NCBI RefSeq assembly: GCF_040719265.1
Contig: NZ_JBFDAH010000001.1
Span: forward strand, 186,001 to 250,000
Source: Aliikangiella maris
GTDB taxonomy: Bacteria; Pseudomonadota; Gammaproteobacteria; Enterobacterales; Kangiellaceae
Length of the DNA: 64,000 nucleotides
Reading direction: 5' to 3'
A program made the position numbers and the translations under genes. Below, in pieces: positions 53,525 to 62,806 of this stretch; position 1 is the stretch's first letter, and each line of letters begins with the position of its first letter. The notes below the pieces were generated by a model that had not been told where the DNA came from, made no database searches, and worked only from the letters and a program-made list of their open reading frames with translations.

Positions 53525-54097
53525 TACCGTCGACAGAATAATAGATAACACATAAATGAAGATTGCAGAAACAGCTCCGGACAAATGAGCTTCTTCAACA
53601 ACATTGGCTTGTATAAAATTAGCGGTAAGCTCATTAATATTCCAATTTAACTCAATAAATAGTTTTATACCAACAACAGCTAGTATAAATGAGTTAGTTT
53701 TGATGGCAGCTTTAAAACTAAAAAGAGCACACCCAACCAGATAACCATGCAGTGCACCAGAAAATCCGACATACCATTCAAGTTTTATAAAACAGTGCAA
53801 AAGTAAAATATTGAATAGTATGCATCCAGAGAGTAAATATATTTTTAATCGATTCGTCATTAAAGGTTGAAATAATATATCTATCAATATTAAACCGCTC
53901 ATATTTAGCCAGAGATGATTCCAATTGCTGTGCGTAAAGTTGGCGGTAAATAATCGCCACCACTGGCCATCTATCACGGCTTGATACTCGTAGCGCAACA
54001 ATATAATTGAGTCAGGCGAAAAAGCTTGAATAGCTATACATAATAAAATAATTACAACACTAAATCTGGATGGCCTTATTAATGCAATATTTAACAT
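53501..54097 (-). CDS. rrtA: Rhombosortase (rhomboid-family protease)
   Basis: 198 residues, about six membrane helices. Catalytic Ser113 in YVGFSGALHG and His171 in EEAHLSGAVSA, the Ser-His pair of the rhomboid fold; YQAVIDGQWWRLFTANFTHSNWNHL is the N-terminal rhombosortase pattern. Rhombosortases process proteins with a GlyGly-CTERM tail, releasing or re-anchoring them at the outer membrane. No GlyGly-CTERM substrate lies in this window, so targets must be elsewhere. Confidence 0.87.
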   Translation of the reverse strand: MLNIALIRPSRFSVVIILLCIAIQAFSPDSIILLRYEYQAVIDGQWWRLFTANFTHSNWNHLWLNMSGLILIDILFQPLMTNRLKIYLLSGCILFNILLLHCFIKLEWYVGFSGALHGYLVGCALFSFKAAIKTNSFILAVVGIKLFIELNWNINELTANFIQANVVEEAHLSGAVSAIFIYVLSIILSTVKAKEKNI

Positions 54098-54235
54098 AAA
54101 AACGTTACTAATGTTATTGTGGCTAATAGTTTATCCAATCTATGATGGCTTATCAAAAAGTTCAAGTTTCGTATGACAAATTAATAGATAGACAATAAAA
54201 TACCCCAAACTTATTAAACAAGGAAAAGGACTCGC

Positions 54236-55006
54236 GTGAAAAAGCTTACCCTGTCTCTATTTATTTTGGTAATTTCAATCAGTAATGTTTTCGCCCAAGA
54301 ATCAAGCAATAAACTGGATTTCAAGCAAGAATTTAAAGCATTTATGTTAGTGGGAGTACAAGGTGGAGGTGATGGAACTAAACCGCTGCCTCTCTATTAC
54401 CGAGGTGATGGGCTGTATTATTCGGATATTCCTTACACACTCGCCGGACCATGGTTTGGTGTACCCTCTGATCTGCCGCAACACTGGGAAGATGATGTCG
54501 AAGCAGGTGGATTGATTTCGTTTGCGGTTGGTGTTGAAGTGCCGGTAGCAGAAAAACTGGTTTTTTCGGCAGCATGGGGTTATTTATATGATGAAGTTTA
54601 CGGTGATTTGACCGATGGATCTGGTGGAAAAGGGAGTTTTAAATATTCTCGACAGACGATTGATTTGATGTTGTTTTATAATCGTGGTCGCCATAGAGTT
54701 GGTTTAGGGGGGGCATATCATTTAAAACCAAAAGCATACCACCATGAATATGCGAGTGCCTTTGATCTTAAAACAACTTATTATTTCGATGATGGTATTG
54801 GTGCTGCTATTCAATATGACTACAAAGTGAGTAAAAATACTTCTTTAGGTATTAAATACACAAAAATGAGTTATGATTTTGATGGCTTGAAAACAAGATA
54901 CCGAGTTGGACGCAATGTGTCGAATAATTTAATTGATTGCGAATCTAATTGCGGTGAGTTAGTAGATGCAGATAGTTTAGCTATCAATTTAATATACCGA
55001 TTTTAA
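54236..55006 (+). CDS. Outer-membrane beta-barrel protein
   Basis: 256 residues from GTG 54236 with AAGGA upstream. Signal peptide (1-20, ending VFAQ), then alternating aromatic/hydrophobic strands with Gly-rich turns and a terminal IYRF, the C-terminal aromatic typical of proteins inserted by the Bam complex. No specific family recognised; it resembles MipA/OmpW-like small barrels only in general form. It probably forms a pore or binds a ligand at the cell surface. Two Cys (near residues 236-240) may pair. Confidence 0.72.
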   Translation: MKKLTLSLFILVISISNVFAQESSNKLDFKQEFKAFMLVGVQGGGDGTKPLPLYYRGDGLYYSDIPYTLAGPWFGVPSDLPQHWEDDVEAGGLISFAVGVEVPVAEKLVFSAAWGYLYDEVYGDLTDGSGGKGSFKYSRQTIDLMLFYNRGRHRVGLGGAYHLKPKAYHHEYASAFDLKTTYYFDDGIGAAIQYDYKVSKNTSLGIKYTKMSYDFDGLKTRYRVGRNVSNNLIDCESNCGELVDADSLAINLIYRF

Positions 55007-55090
55007 TTAATTTTAATATGGTTTTTTCTGTGAGTCTACCAGCGACAAAAATGTTGTTGCTGGTAGGGCAAAGCTAATTAATTTCAAATA

Positions 55091-55753
55091 TTAACTGGCT
55101 TCAGACATTTTAAATAATTTTTTCGCTTTTTTAGACGCGATATTATTGTGTAAATTTACAGTCTTGGTTGGTGTAAACTTAAGGGCTATGACCGAGCGGT
55201 ATTCAACTTCTCCCGCAAGATAACCTAATAACTGATGATAGATTTTATCATCTAATAAGTACCAAAGCGGTTGTTCAACTTGTAAAACCTTTTGTAATGC
55301 AGGCTGTACCTTTTTATCCCATTGGTTGCCGTAGGTATCTAAATCATTTGTATATAGATACTTTCGACAATTGATACAACCACAATTGATCGGAGTGTCT
55401 TCTTCAATGTTAAACAGTCCATATTCATCTGTGATTTCTTCGTCAGCTTTAATGTCACGAATCGCGATTTCAAACCCATAACCGGTACTCATTGTATTAC
55501 AGTTACAACTATGATTAATGTACTTTGCATGGTCCCAGCTAACGATACGAATACCTTTTGCGTCGATATAGGAATACTTATCAACAATTTCACGATGATT
55601 TTTATCGAGTGTTGTGTATTTATCGGGAGTAATACAGATTTCCAGATCGTCACTGGCATAAATGATAGTTCCCATAGGTATATTACAGGTTGCAAATACG
55701 CCATAACCAATTTCAGGACTGACATAACGCAACTCTGTATAAGGGTGTAACAT
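55091..55753 (-). CDS. SET-domain protein
   Basis: 220 residues. SET-fold motifs: GYGVFATCNIPMGTIIYA at the start, YINHSCNCNT (the NHSC SAM-binding loop, residues 80-83) and EEITDEYG (residues about 106-112), then a post-SET-like Cys cluster (CGCxxC, 124-129). In eukaryotes SET proteins methylate lysines; bacterial copies have few proven substrates. No partner is evident. An AT-rich upstream region with three CTAATTAA boxes precedes it. Confidence 0.87.
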   Translation of the reverse strand: MLHPYTELRYVSPEIGYGVFATCNIPMGTIIYASDDLEICITPDKYTTLDKNHREIVDKYSYIDAKGIRIVSWDHAKYINHSCNCNTMSTGYGFEIAIRDIKADEEITDEYGLFNIEEDTPINCGCINCRKYLYTNDLDTYGNQWDKKVQPALQKVLQVEQPLWYLLDDKIYHQLLGYLAGEVEYRSVIALKFTPTKTVNLHNNIASKKAKKLFKMSEAS

Positions 55754-56132
55754 TTTGACCTCACAATTAAAATATTAAGTTGATAGACTAATTAACCCTG
55801 CTAATAGTTATATGGCTAATTAATTACCTTTGCAAATGATATTTAACTAATTAATGAAAAATAAATTTGTTGTTTTGTTAAATAAAATTTGTTAAAAAAT
55901 ATCTATCAAATTAGATGTTTTAAATTGGTTTTATGCAAAGCTCAATGTTTAAAAAGTCAAATTTTTCCGAGGTAAATAAACCTACAACCGGTAAAATAAT
56001 GGCGGTTTAAAAAGACTACATTAGGTTGGGTAATAAAGATTAAATATCGTTGAATAAAAACAAAAGAGTATAAATAGATTTATTTATAGTATCTTAAGTT
56101 ATTTTTGAGTGTTTGAGCAAAAATATAGGGTA
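55754..56132. other. AT-rich region upstream of the SET gene
   Basis: About 380 bp, very AT-rich, with CTAATTAA at 55788-55795, 55816-55823 and 55847-55854, spaced 28 and 31 bp (roughly three helical turns). These could be operator sites for the divergent-promoter region of the SET gene. No coding region seen. Confidence 0.35.
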
Positions 56133-56168
56133 TAAAAAAAGCAGTTACAAATGTTTTTGTAACTGCTT
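56133..56168 (-). terminator. tRNA-Asn intrinsic terminator
   Basis: On the minus strand the 13-bp stem AAGCAGTTACAAA/TTTGTAACTGCTT (56139-56151 with 56156-56168) with loop of 4 is followed by a run of T, immediately downstream of the tRNA. Confidence 0.88.
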
Positions 56169-56185
56169 GATTTTATTCTTAAATT

Positions 56186-56262
56186 TGGCTCCCCCTCCCC
56201 GACTTGAACGGGGGACCTGCGGATTAACAGTCCGTCGCTCTAACCAACTGAGCTAAGGGGGA
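56186..56262 (-). tRNA. tRNA-Asn (anticodon GTT)
   Basis: 77 nt including encoded CCA, minus strand. Acceptor TCCCCCT/AGGGGGA, D arm GCTC...GAGC, anticodon stem CGGA-CTGTTAA-TCCG giving GTT, and T arm with GTTCAAGT all pair. It is a queuosine-family tRNA, matching the QueG gene in this window. Confidence 0.95.
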
Positions 56263-56697
56263 ATTGAGCTACTCTCCTTGAAAGCGAGCGCAATAATAAA
56301 TAAGAATTTTAATCTGGTCAACTAAGAATTTAAAAAAACTGAAATCTTTTATCGAATTTTAATGTTTCGATTAAAATGTCATCAATAAATAAAAATTTCC
56401 GAATATTTATTAATCAATTTAGATGGAACGTTGATAAATTACAGAAATTGGGGGAGAGGTCGCAAACTGATATCCATTTCGACAGTGAGTATTAAATTCG
56501 ATGGCCAAAGTTCTGCAAATTGTCCAGATTATCAAGGTGCTTAGCGAAATATCACTTTGGATTATTTTAATTGAAAAATTGCTGTGTACAAAGAAATATC
56601 AAATTGAACTGGTTTTCAGTAATTAGTTTAAATATTATGTGGCTTAACTTGATTAATCGATTCAAATCTTTCTATCAGCCATCAATGAAATTCGACT
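56263..56697. other. Intergenic region between tRNA-Asn and uvrB
   Basis: 435 bp, divergent. Contains the tRNA promoter at the left. No LexA-type CTGT-N8-ACAG box is seen ahead of uvrB, and no ORF or repeat is supported. Confidence 0.4.
56293..56321 (-). promoter_or_regulatory. Promoter of tRNA-Asn
   Basis: On the minus strand TTGACC (56316-56321) and TATTAT (56293-56298) are 17 bp apart, followed by a GC-rich discriminator TGCGC. The tRNA begins about 30 bp beyond. Confidence 0.6.
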
Positions 56698-58701
56698 ATG
56701 ACTGAAAATTTTCGACTAAAATCGCCGTTTAAACCGGCTGGAGATCAACCTAAAGCAATTGAGCAATTAATTGAAGGTCTCGAAAATGGACTGAGTCATC
56801 AGACTTTACTCGGTGTTACTGGATCAGGAAAAACCTTTACCATTGCCAATGTAATTCAAAAAACAGGGCGTCCGACACTTATTTTAGCACCCAATAAAAC
56901 GCTGGCGGCTCAACTGTACGGTGAAATGAAAGAATTCTTTCCACATAATGCGGTGGAATATTTTGTTTCTTATTACGACTATTATCAACCGGAAGCTTAT
57001 GTTCCTAGCAGTGATACATTTATAGAAAAAGATGCCTCAATAAATGATCATATCGAGCAAATGCGCTTGTCTGCAACGCGCGCGCTGCTGGAGCGTAAAG
57101 ATAGCATCATTGTTGCTTCAGTTTCTGCAATATACGGTTTGGGAGATCCAAAACAGTTTCATAGCATGGTTTTGCATTTGGCTATAGGTGAAGAGATTGA
57201 TCAGCGAACTATCTTAAGGCGTTTGGCAGAGTTGCAATTCAGCCGTAATGATATGGAATTGCAAAGAGCAACCTATCGAGTCAGGGGGGATGTCATTGAC
57301 ATCTTTCCGGCTGAATCCGAGCGAAATGCAATTAGAATTGAACTATTTGATGATGAAGTTGATGGGCTAAGTATGTTTGACCCGTTAACTGGGGAAGTGG
57401 TTAAAAAGTTATCAAGGGTAACAATTTATCCAAAAAGTCACTATGTCACAGCACGACAAACTTTATTAGATGCAATCGAAGAAATCAAAGTTGAATTTGC
57501 TCAACGGTTACAACAGCTTGAAGCGGCTAATAAGCTGGTTGAATATCAGCGTTTGGATCAACGTGTTAAATTTGACTTGGAAATGATGCGCGAGCTAGGG
57601 TATTGCTCTGGTATTGAAAATTATTCTCGCTATTTGTCTGGTAGAAAAGCCGGTGAACATCCGCCGACATTATTTGATTACTTACCCAAAGATGCACTGT
57701 TAATTATTGATGAATCCCACGTTATGGTGTCGCAGATTGGTGCAATGTATCGTGGTGACAGGTCGCGTAAGGAAACGTTGGTTGAATACGGTTTCCGTTT
57801 GCCTTCTGCACTCGATAATCGACCTTTGAAATTTGAAGAGTTTGAAAAGCTTGCACCACAAACAATATTTGTTTCTGCGACTCCCGCTGATTATGAAAAA
57901 CAACATTCTGGAGAAATTGTCCAACAAGTTGTCAGACCTACTGGCCTGCTTGATCCAGAGGTTGAAATTCGTCCGGTTGCTACCCAGGTTGATGACTTGT
58001 TATCTGAAATTAAAATTCGTGTCGAAGTCAATGAGCGTGTGTTGGTAACAACGTTGACTAAAAAGATGGCAGAAGATTTAACCGAATATTTAAATGAAAA
58101 TGGCGCAAGAGTGCGCTATTTACATTCTGATATTGATACAGTTGAAAGAATGGAAATTATTCGTGATCTCAGGCGAGGGGAGTTCGATGTTTTGGTCGGA
58201 ATTAACCTGCTACGCGAAGGCCTGGATATGCCCGAAGTGTCATTAGTGGCTATTCTTGATGCTGATAAAGAAGGTTTTTTGCGTTCGGAACGTTCGTTAA
58301 TTCAAACGATTGGCCGAGCGGCGAGAAACCTACGTGGTAAGGCAATTTTGTACGCTGATAGAATGACTGGGTCGATGGAAAGAGCCATAGGTGAAAATAA
58401 TCGTCGTCGTGAAATTCAACATCAGTTTAATATAACACATGGCATAACGCCTAAAGGTGTCACCAAAAAGATTGGTGATATTATGCAATCTGATAGAGGC
58501 GAGTACGCTAAAGACAAAGTTAAACTGAAAAAGGTTTCAGAAAAAACGAAATCATATGCTGTTGATACACCAGCCAAAGCGGCTCAGTTAATTGAAAAGC
58601 TTGAAAAACAAATGTACGAGGCGGCAAAAAATCTAGAGTTTGAACAAGCAGCTAAATTACGCGATGATATTGCAGCAATTAGAGAAAAAATATTTAACTA
58701 A
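56698..58701 (+). CDS. uvrB: Excinuclease ABC subunit B
   Basis: 667 residues. Helicase motifs: GVTGSGKTFTIANV (Walker A), AAQLYGEMKEFFPHNAVEYFVSYY-type region with the beta-hairpin, IIDESHVMVSQIGAMYRGD (motif II DESH), FVSATPADYE and QTIGRAARN (motif VI). The C-terminal UVR domain (KQMYEAAKNLEFEQAAKLRDD) contacts UvrC. It verifies damage in nucleotide excision repair. No SOS box visible upstream. Confidence 0.97.
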   Translation: MTENFRLKSPFKPAGDQPKAIEQLIEGLENGLSHQTLLGVTGSGKTFTIANVIQKTGRPTLILAPNKTLAAQLYGEMKEFFPHNAVEYFVSYYDYYQPEAYVPSSDTFIEKDASINDHIEQMRLSATRALLERKDSIIVASVSAIYGLGDPKQFHSMVLHLAIGEEIDQRTILRRLAELQFSRNDMELQRATYRVRGDVIDIFPAESERNAIRIELFDDEVDGLSMFDPLTGEVVKKLSRVTIYPKSHYVTARQTLLDAIEEIKVEFAQRLQQLEAANKLVEYQRLDQRVKFDLEMMRELGYCSGIENYSRYLSGRKAGEHPPTLFDYLPKDALLIIDESHVMVSQIGAMYRGDRSRKETLVEYGFRLPSALDNRPLKFEEFEKLAPQTIFVSATPADYEKQHSGEIVQQVVRPTGLLDPEVEIRPVATQVDDLLSEIKIRVEVNERVLVTTLTKKMAEDLTEYLNENGARVRYLHSDIDTVERMEIIRDLRRGEFDVLVGINLLREGLDMPEVSLVAILDADKEGFLRSERSLIQTIGRAARNLRGKAILYADRMTGSMERAIGENNRRREIQHQFNITHGITPKGVTKKIGDIMQSDRGEYAKDKVKLKKVSEKTKSYAVDTPAKAAQLIEKLEKQMYEAAKNLEFEQAAKLRDDIAAIREKIFN

Positions 58702-58902
58702 ATAGATATTTATTCGCGGCTTATTAGCTCAATAAAAATACTAAAGTCATGGTTGATTTGGGAAATAAAATGAGGCAAAAAATAAATATCGGCCAATTAA
58801 TATGCCCAGTAAGCACAGCAAGACAAAACACTTAGTTTAAAAGAAGATATAACAGTTATTTGAGAAAACAAGGTTTTGTCTCGATATGTGTTTTGCTACT
58901 AC

Positions 58903-59265
58903 TTAGTTGTTGCTTTCTTGCTGTTCACCAAAAAGGTATTCCAGGCTTTCTGCTGCATGTCTGGCATGTGGAATTACGATAGAACCCCCAATTAATAATG
59001 CAATACCAATTGCTTCATCAATTTCTTCTCGAGTAAAACCTAGTTTTACCGTAGTTTCCAGATGATAATCAATGCAGTCATTACAGCGAAGAACCATAGA
59101 AGCGGTTAATGCTAGTAATTCTTTGGTTGTGGCTGGAAGCGCGCCATCTTTGTACGCTTGTTTATCGAGTGAAACGAAACGCTTGGTTACCAGGTTATCG
59201 GTTTTAAGTAATTTTTCATTTCCTGCTTTTCGTTTTTTACGATACTCTTCAAATGGATGTGTCAT
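58903..59265 (-). CDS. Carboxymuconolactone decarboxylase/AhpD-like protein
   Basis: 120 residues. The AhpD-like redox pair is RCNDCIDYH (Cys61, Cys64, His68), with LLALTASMVLRC before it and IGIALLIGGSIVIPHARHA after. Such proteins act in peroxide or thiol redox; the specific partner is not adjacent. The long helical N-terminus (KKRKAGNEKLLK) is typical of the small single-domain members. Confidence 0.88.
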   Translation of the reverse strand: MTHPFEEYRKKRKAGNEKLLKTDNLVTKRFVSLDKQAYKDGALPATTKELLALTASMVLRCNDCIDYHLETTVKLGFTREEIDEAIGIALLIGGSIVIPHARHAAESLEYLFGEQQESNN

Positions 59266-59938
59266 CTTATAGTTAACATATTGTCTGTAAAAGACTAATT
59301 CTAACGAAGATCGGTTTAAATTTAAAATGACATTTAAACTTTTATCAAGGTAAATATGTAGGACAAATGACTTTAATAACTAATTGTTAGTTGTTGATTT
59401 GTATGCTATTTTAATTGGCTCGAAGTTAAATTAGTCTATCCGTAATGGTTATTTTAATTTGCAGTCTAACTTAGTAAGTTAGTTAAATTATAAAAATAAA
59501 CGTGTAATTATATTTAATAACTAACAAAGTGGTATAATTTAATTCTAAACAAGCTCTTTTTGCTAACTGAAAGCACTGAATTAACTTAATTATTCAAAAT
59601 AGAGTTTTATCTGAAGCGTTAAATTAAAAGCTAAATATTATGCATCATTGATTATTGTAAATATTTTGCCAAAGAGTCATAAAAATGAGTTAAAAGAAGA
59701 TTTAATGTGGAATTTCAATTTTCTTCAATTTTTGGCTTTTACACTAGGTTTGTCGTCACTGTTTTACACTCATTGTAAAAAGACCAACTATTTAGTTACT
59801 TGATTCAAATCTTGACTGGATTCAAATCTTGAAATAGATAATATCTAGATTAACTAGAGGTCGTGTGTATCGGTGAGTAGAGTATTAAATAGACAGTTGT
59901 TCAGAATAATTAATAATAATGTTTAATGCTGCAAATAA
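59266..59938. other. Long AT-rich intergenic region with direct repeat
   Basis: 673 bp. It holds GATTCAAATCTTGA at 59802-59815 and again at 59819-59832 (3-bp spacer, 17-bp period), about 107 bp before the cyclase gene. A 32-codon frame at 59705-59803 (start MWNFNF) is membrane-like but has no support. No terminator, RNA gene or other ORF is evident. Confidence 0.4.
59802..59832 (+). repeat. 14-bp direct repeat upstream of the cyclase fusion gene
   Basis: GATTCAAATCTTGA occurs twice, perfectly, separated by CTG. Size and position suggest a dimeric regulator's operator. Confidence 0.5.
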
Positions 59939-61672
59939 ATGGATAAAAATATGAATCAAGCACTATCAGATCCCAACTTTTTTGTAAAACAAGAAAACTG
60001 GCAGCGTTGGAAAAAAAATCATGGTCATGATGATATTATCATTGAAAATGTAGAATTTCGTGATTTTGATTTTACTGAAATTGATTTTTCCAGTGTTAAA
60101 CTGCTTGGTTGTTACTTTGATTGCTGTTCTTTTAAAAATGCTAATCTGATATCAACAAATTTTAGTCATTCCAGTTTTCATGCTTGTGATTTTTTGGGGG
60201 CAAAAATGATTGCCAGTAACTTGTCACATGCAGAATTTAAGCGATGTAATTTCGAAAAAGTAAATTTATTAACGGCCATATTAAACGACACTTCAATTAT
60301 CAATTCAGATCTGACTCATCTGGATCTGCAAAGCTTTAATTTAATTGGTATAACACTTGATCTGTGTGATTTAAGAAAACAAAATCTGGCCGGTAAAAAC
60401 TTAACTAATGCCAGTCTAAAACGTGTTGATTTACGTGGCGCAAATTTAGATAAAACTATTTTTAACGGTGCTAATCTTGCTGAGTGTTTATTAACCGATG
60501 CAAATATTCATTTAACCCAGTTTAAATCGGCCAATATGACTGGTGTCGATTTTGTAGGATCAAATTTATCACGCGTTAACTTTGAAGGTGCATCGTTACG
60601 GGGATGCGATTTTCGTGATGCTGACTTATCGGGTGCATGCCTAGCACATGCAGATATTACTAACACCAGTTTATTTAATGCTGAAACGATTGGATGGGAT
60701 ATACGTGAAATTCGCTGTGACTACGCTTATTGGGATCGCGATAGTACAATTAAAACGGAATACAAGCCTCATGAATTCGAAAGAATTTATGCGGAATCAC
60801 TGATTATTGAACTCAAGTACGACTTTCGTTTAACCGCAAATGAAATTGCTACCTTACCAATATTAATAGATCATCTACAGGCATGTCATTGGGGGGTGGC
60901 TTTAAGGCTTAAGTCAGTTAAGGATATTGCTGGCGGTGCATTAGTTCAATTAGTTGTCGATGAAGCAGGCAACTATTCGCTCAACGACCTTGAAATATCA
61001 TTGAAGGAGGAGGCCAGTCGTATCCAGAATGCGCAACTAGCGCTTCGAGCCGATCGACAAATGCAGCAACAATTTAAAGAGTCACTTGCAGAAATCAAAG
61101 AGAAATTTTGGCCTAGATTGCTTGAACTTGCCGCAGAGCATGAGCTCGATCAAATAAGAAATTTCTGTGTATTATTTATCGATTTGAAGGGGTTTACCCA
61201 GTGGAATGAGGGAATTGTTTCAGAAAAGCTCTCTCTCTTTCGTGGACTATTAAAACCAATTCTTGAAAGGTGGAAAGCCAGTTATCCTAATATGGAAGGC
61301 GACTCACTGCGTGCTACATTTCGCAGTGCGCGATCAGCCGTTGAGTGCGCTTGTATGATTAGAGATGTCCTCATGTCTGCTCAATTTGAATTACGTATCG
61401 GAATTGATTTGGGACAAGTTTCCATTGTACATAATGAAGTGACCGATCAATCTGATTTGGAAGGTAATGCCGTCAGTATGGCTGCTCGATTAGAAGCGAT
61501 GGCTGAAGCCGGTGAAATTATCGTATCCGAGAAGGTTAAACACTATGCTGAACAAGAAACAAGTGAATTTGTATTTTATCCGCGTAAAAGTCAGTTGACC
61601 AAAGCTATTGGTAATAAAAAAGCGGGTGATTGGATAAATATTTACCATTTACAACGAAAGCTAAGTCAGTAG
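59939..61672 (+). CDS. Pentapeptide-repeat protein fused to class III nucleotide cyclase
   Basis: 577 residues. Residues about 38-245 are pentapeptide repeats (A/C-D/N-L/F-x-x, for example ANLDKTIFNGANLAEC), which fold as a right-handed beta-helix. A helical linker follows, then a class III adenylate/guanylate cyclase-like domain: VLFIDLKGFTQW (metal Asp415), EGDSLRATF (Asp455), RIGIDLGQV, and GNAVSMAARLEAM (Asn510, Arg517). The key metal and transition-state residues appear present, so it may make cAMP or cGMP, although substrate-specificity residues cannot be assigned. No signal peptide. The secreted protein 11 bp downstream is likely co-transcribed. Confidence 0.88.
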   Translation: MDKNMNQALSDPNFFVKQENWQRWKKNHGHDDIIIENVEFRDFDFTEIDFSSVKLLGCYFDCCSFKNANLISTNFSHSSFHACDFLGAKMIASNLSHAEFKRCNFEKVNLLTAILNDTSIINSDLTHLDLQSFNLIGITLDLCDLRKQNLAGKNLTNASLKRVDLRGANLDKTIFNGANLAECLLTDANIHLTQFKSANMTGVDFVGSNLSRVNFEGASLRGCDFRDADLSGACLAHADITNTSLFNAETIGWDIREIRCDYAYWDRDSTIKTEYKPHEFERIYAESLIIELKYDFRLTANEIATLPILIDHLQACHWGVALRLKSVKDIAGGALVQLVVDEAGNYSLNDLEISLKEEASRIQNAQLALRADRQMQQQFKESLAEIKEKFWPRLLELAAEHELDQIRNFCVLFIDLKGFTQWNEGIVSEKLSLFRGLLKPILERWKASYPNMEGDSLRATFRSARSAVECACMIRDVLMSAQFELRIGIDLGQVSIVHNEVTDQSDLEGNAVSMAARLEAMAEAGEIIVSEKVKHYAEQETSEFVFYPRKSQLTKAIGNKKAGDWINIYHLQRKLSQ

Positions 61673-61683
61673 GAGATTATAAG

Positions 61684-62580
61684 TTGCAAGCACCGATTTT
61701 GAGACTAATAAAGTATATTAGTTGGGCTCTTTTAGCCGCTTGTTGCCTTTCGTCAAGCGCCGAAACATTACCTAATTTTGATATTGTAGTATTCAATTTA
61801 GCCAATAACGACGATGAGTTAAGCATAGAGCAACCGCAATTAATCGCCCAATCTAAAGCGTATGAAAACCAACCTTTTTTCTCAACTGATGATAGCCAAT
61901 TATATTTTACTAAGTCAGATGGAAAACAAACGGATATATGGCAATGGTCTTTTAGTCAAAATAGGTTACAAAGTTTATTTAACACTGAGCCAAGTGAGTA
62001 TTCTCCAACCGTAATTCCTGGTTTAGCCGATTCAATTTCGATGATTCGACAGGATAAAGATGGTACACAAAAATTATGGCAGTTTTCTAATAAAAAGGGT
62101 TTTAACCTGTTGTTTAATTCAATTGAACCGATTGGCTATCATGCCTGGAGTCAAAATCAAGTTGCACTATTTGTGCTGGGAGAACCCAGTACACTACAAA
62201 TTACTCAACGTGGTAATGATGGCGCTGTCGTTATTGATAAAAATATTGGACGATGTCTGCAAAAGCGTCCAGATTTTCATCAAATCAGCTATACCGTTTA
62301 TCACGATGATACCAAAAAACATGAACTTAAAATTTATGATTTTAATACAAAATCGGTTTCCTCAATCATTGAACTGCCTTCCGAAGCTCAGGATTATACT
62401 TGGCTTTCAAAAGACGTACTGCTGTCATCAGAGCGTGAAAAATTATTAGTTTACCGATTAAATACTAATCAAAAATGGGTGCCGGTAAAAAATATAAGTC
62501 AGTTTAAGTTTAATCAAATCTCTCGGTTAGCCGTATCTAATAAGAAAGATAAATTAGCGGTTGTTTTTGAAAATAATTGA
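61684..62580 (+). CDS. Secreted beta-propeller-like protein
   Basis: 298 residues from TTG 61684 with AGGAG at 61672-61676; the frame extends upstream into the cyclase gene but this start gives a clean signal peptide (about 1-27, ending SSSAE). The mature part has repeated YFTKSDGKQTDIWQW and QDKDGTQKLWQF blocks, resembling TolB/WD40-like propeller blades. A few Trp-x-Phe endings mark blade edges. Tight spacing to the cyclase suggests a shared signalling or envelope role. Function unknown. Confidence 0.72.
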   Translation: MQAPILRLIKYISWALLAACCLSSSAETLPNFDIVVFNLANNDDELSIEQPQLIAQSKAYENQPFFSTDDSQLYFTKSDGKQTDIWQWSFSQNRLQSLFNTEPSEYSPTVIPGLADSISMIRQDKDGTQKLWQFSNKKGFNLLFNSIEPIGYHAWSQNQVALFVLGEPSTLQITQRGNDGAVVIDKNIGRCLQKRPDFHQISYTVYHDDTKKHELKIYDFNTKSVSSIIELPSEAQDYTWLSKDVLLSSEREKLLVYRLNTNQKWVPVKNISQFKFNQISRLAVSNKKDKLAVVFENN

Positions 62581-62806
62581 TCTTTAAAGCAATCTTTTAA
62601 TAGGTTTCGAAGCAAAACTAAAATTTTATTAGAAAAAAGTTTTATCTCGAAATTCAATATATCGAAAGATATTATTATCTATTTCTTATTTTTGTTACTT
62701 TAAACTTGAATAATTCAATATATTTGATACCTTTGGTGGTCGGATATATGGGAGTAGTTTTCGAATAAACTATAGAAAAAAACAAGAATTAGTTCGGAAT
62801 TAAAAA

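Noticed and set aside
56560..56697. Possible SOS box upstream of uvrB
   Set aside because: No CTGT-N8-ACAG match; the closest palindrome-like string does not fit the LexA consensus.
59705..59803. 32-codon hydrophobic frame upstream of the cyclase gene
   Set aside because: Weak ribosome site, no homology and a very AT-rich context; chance is likely.
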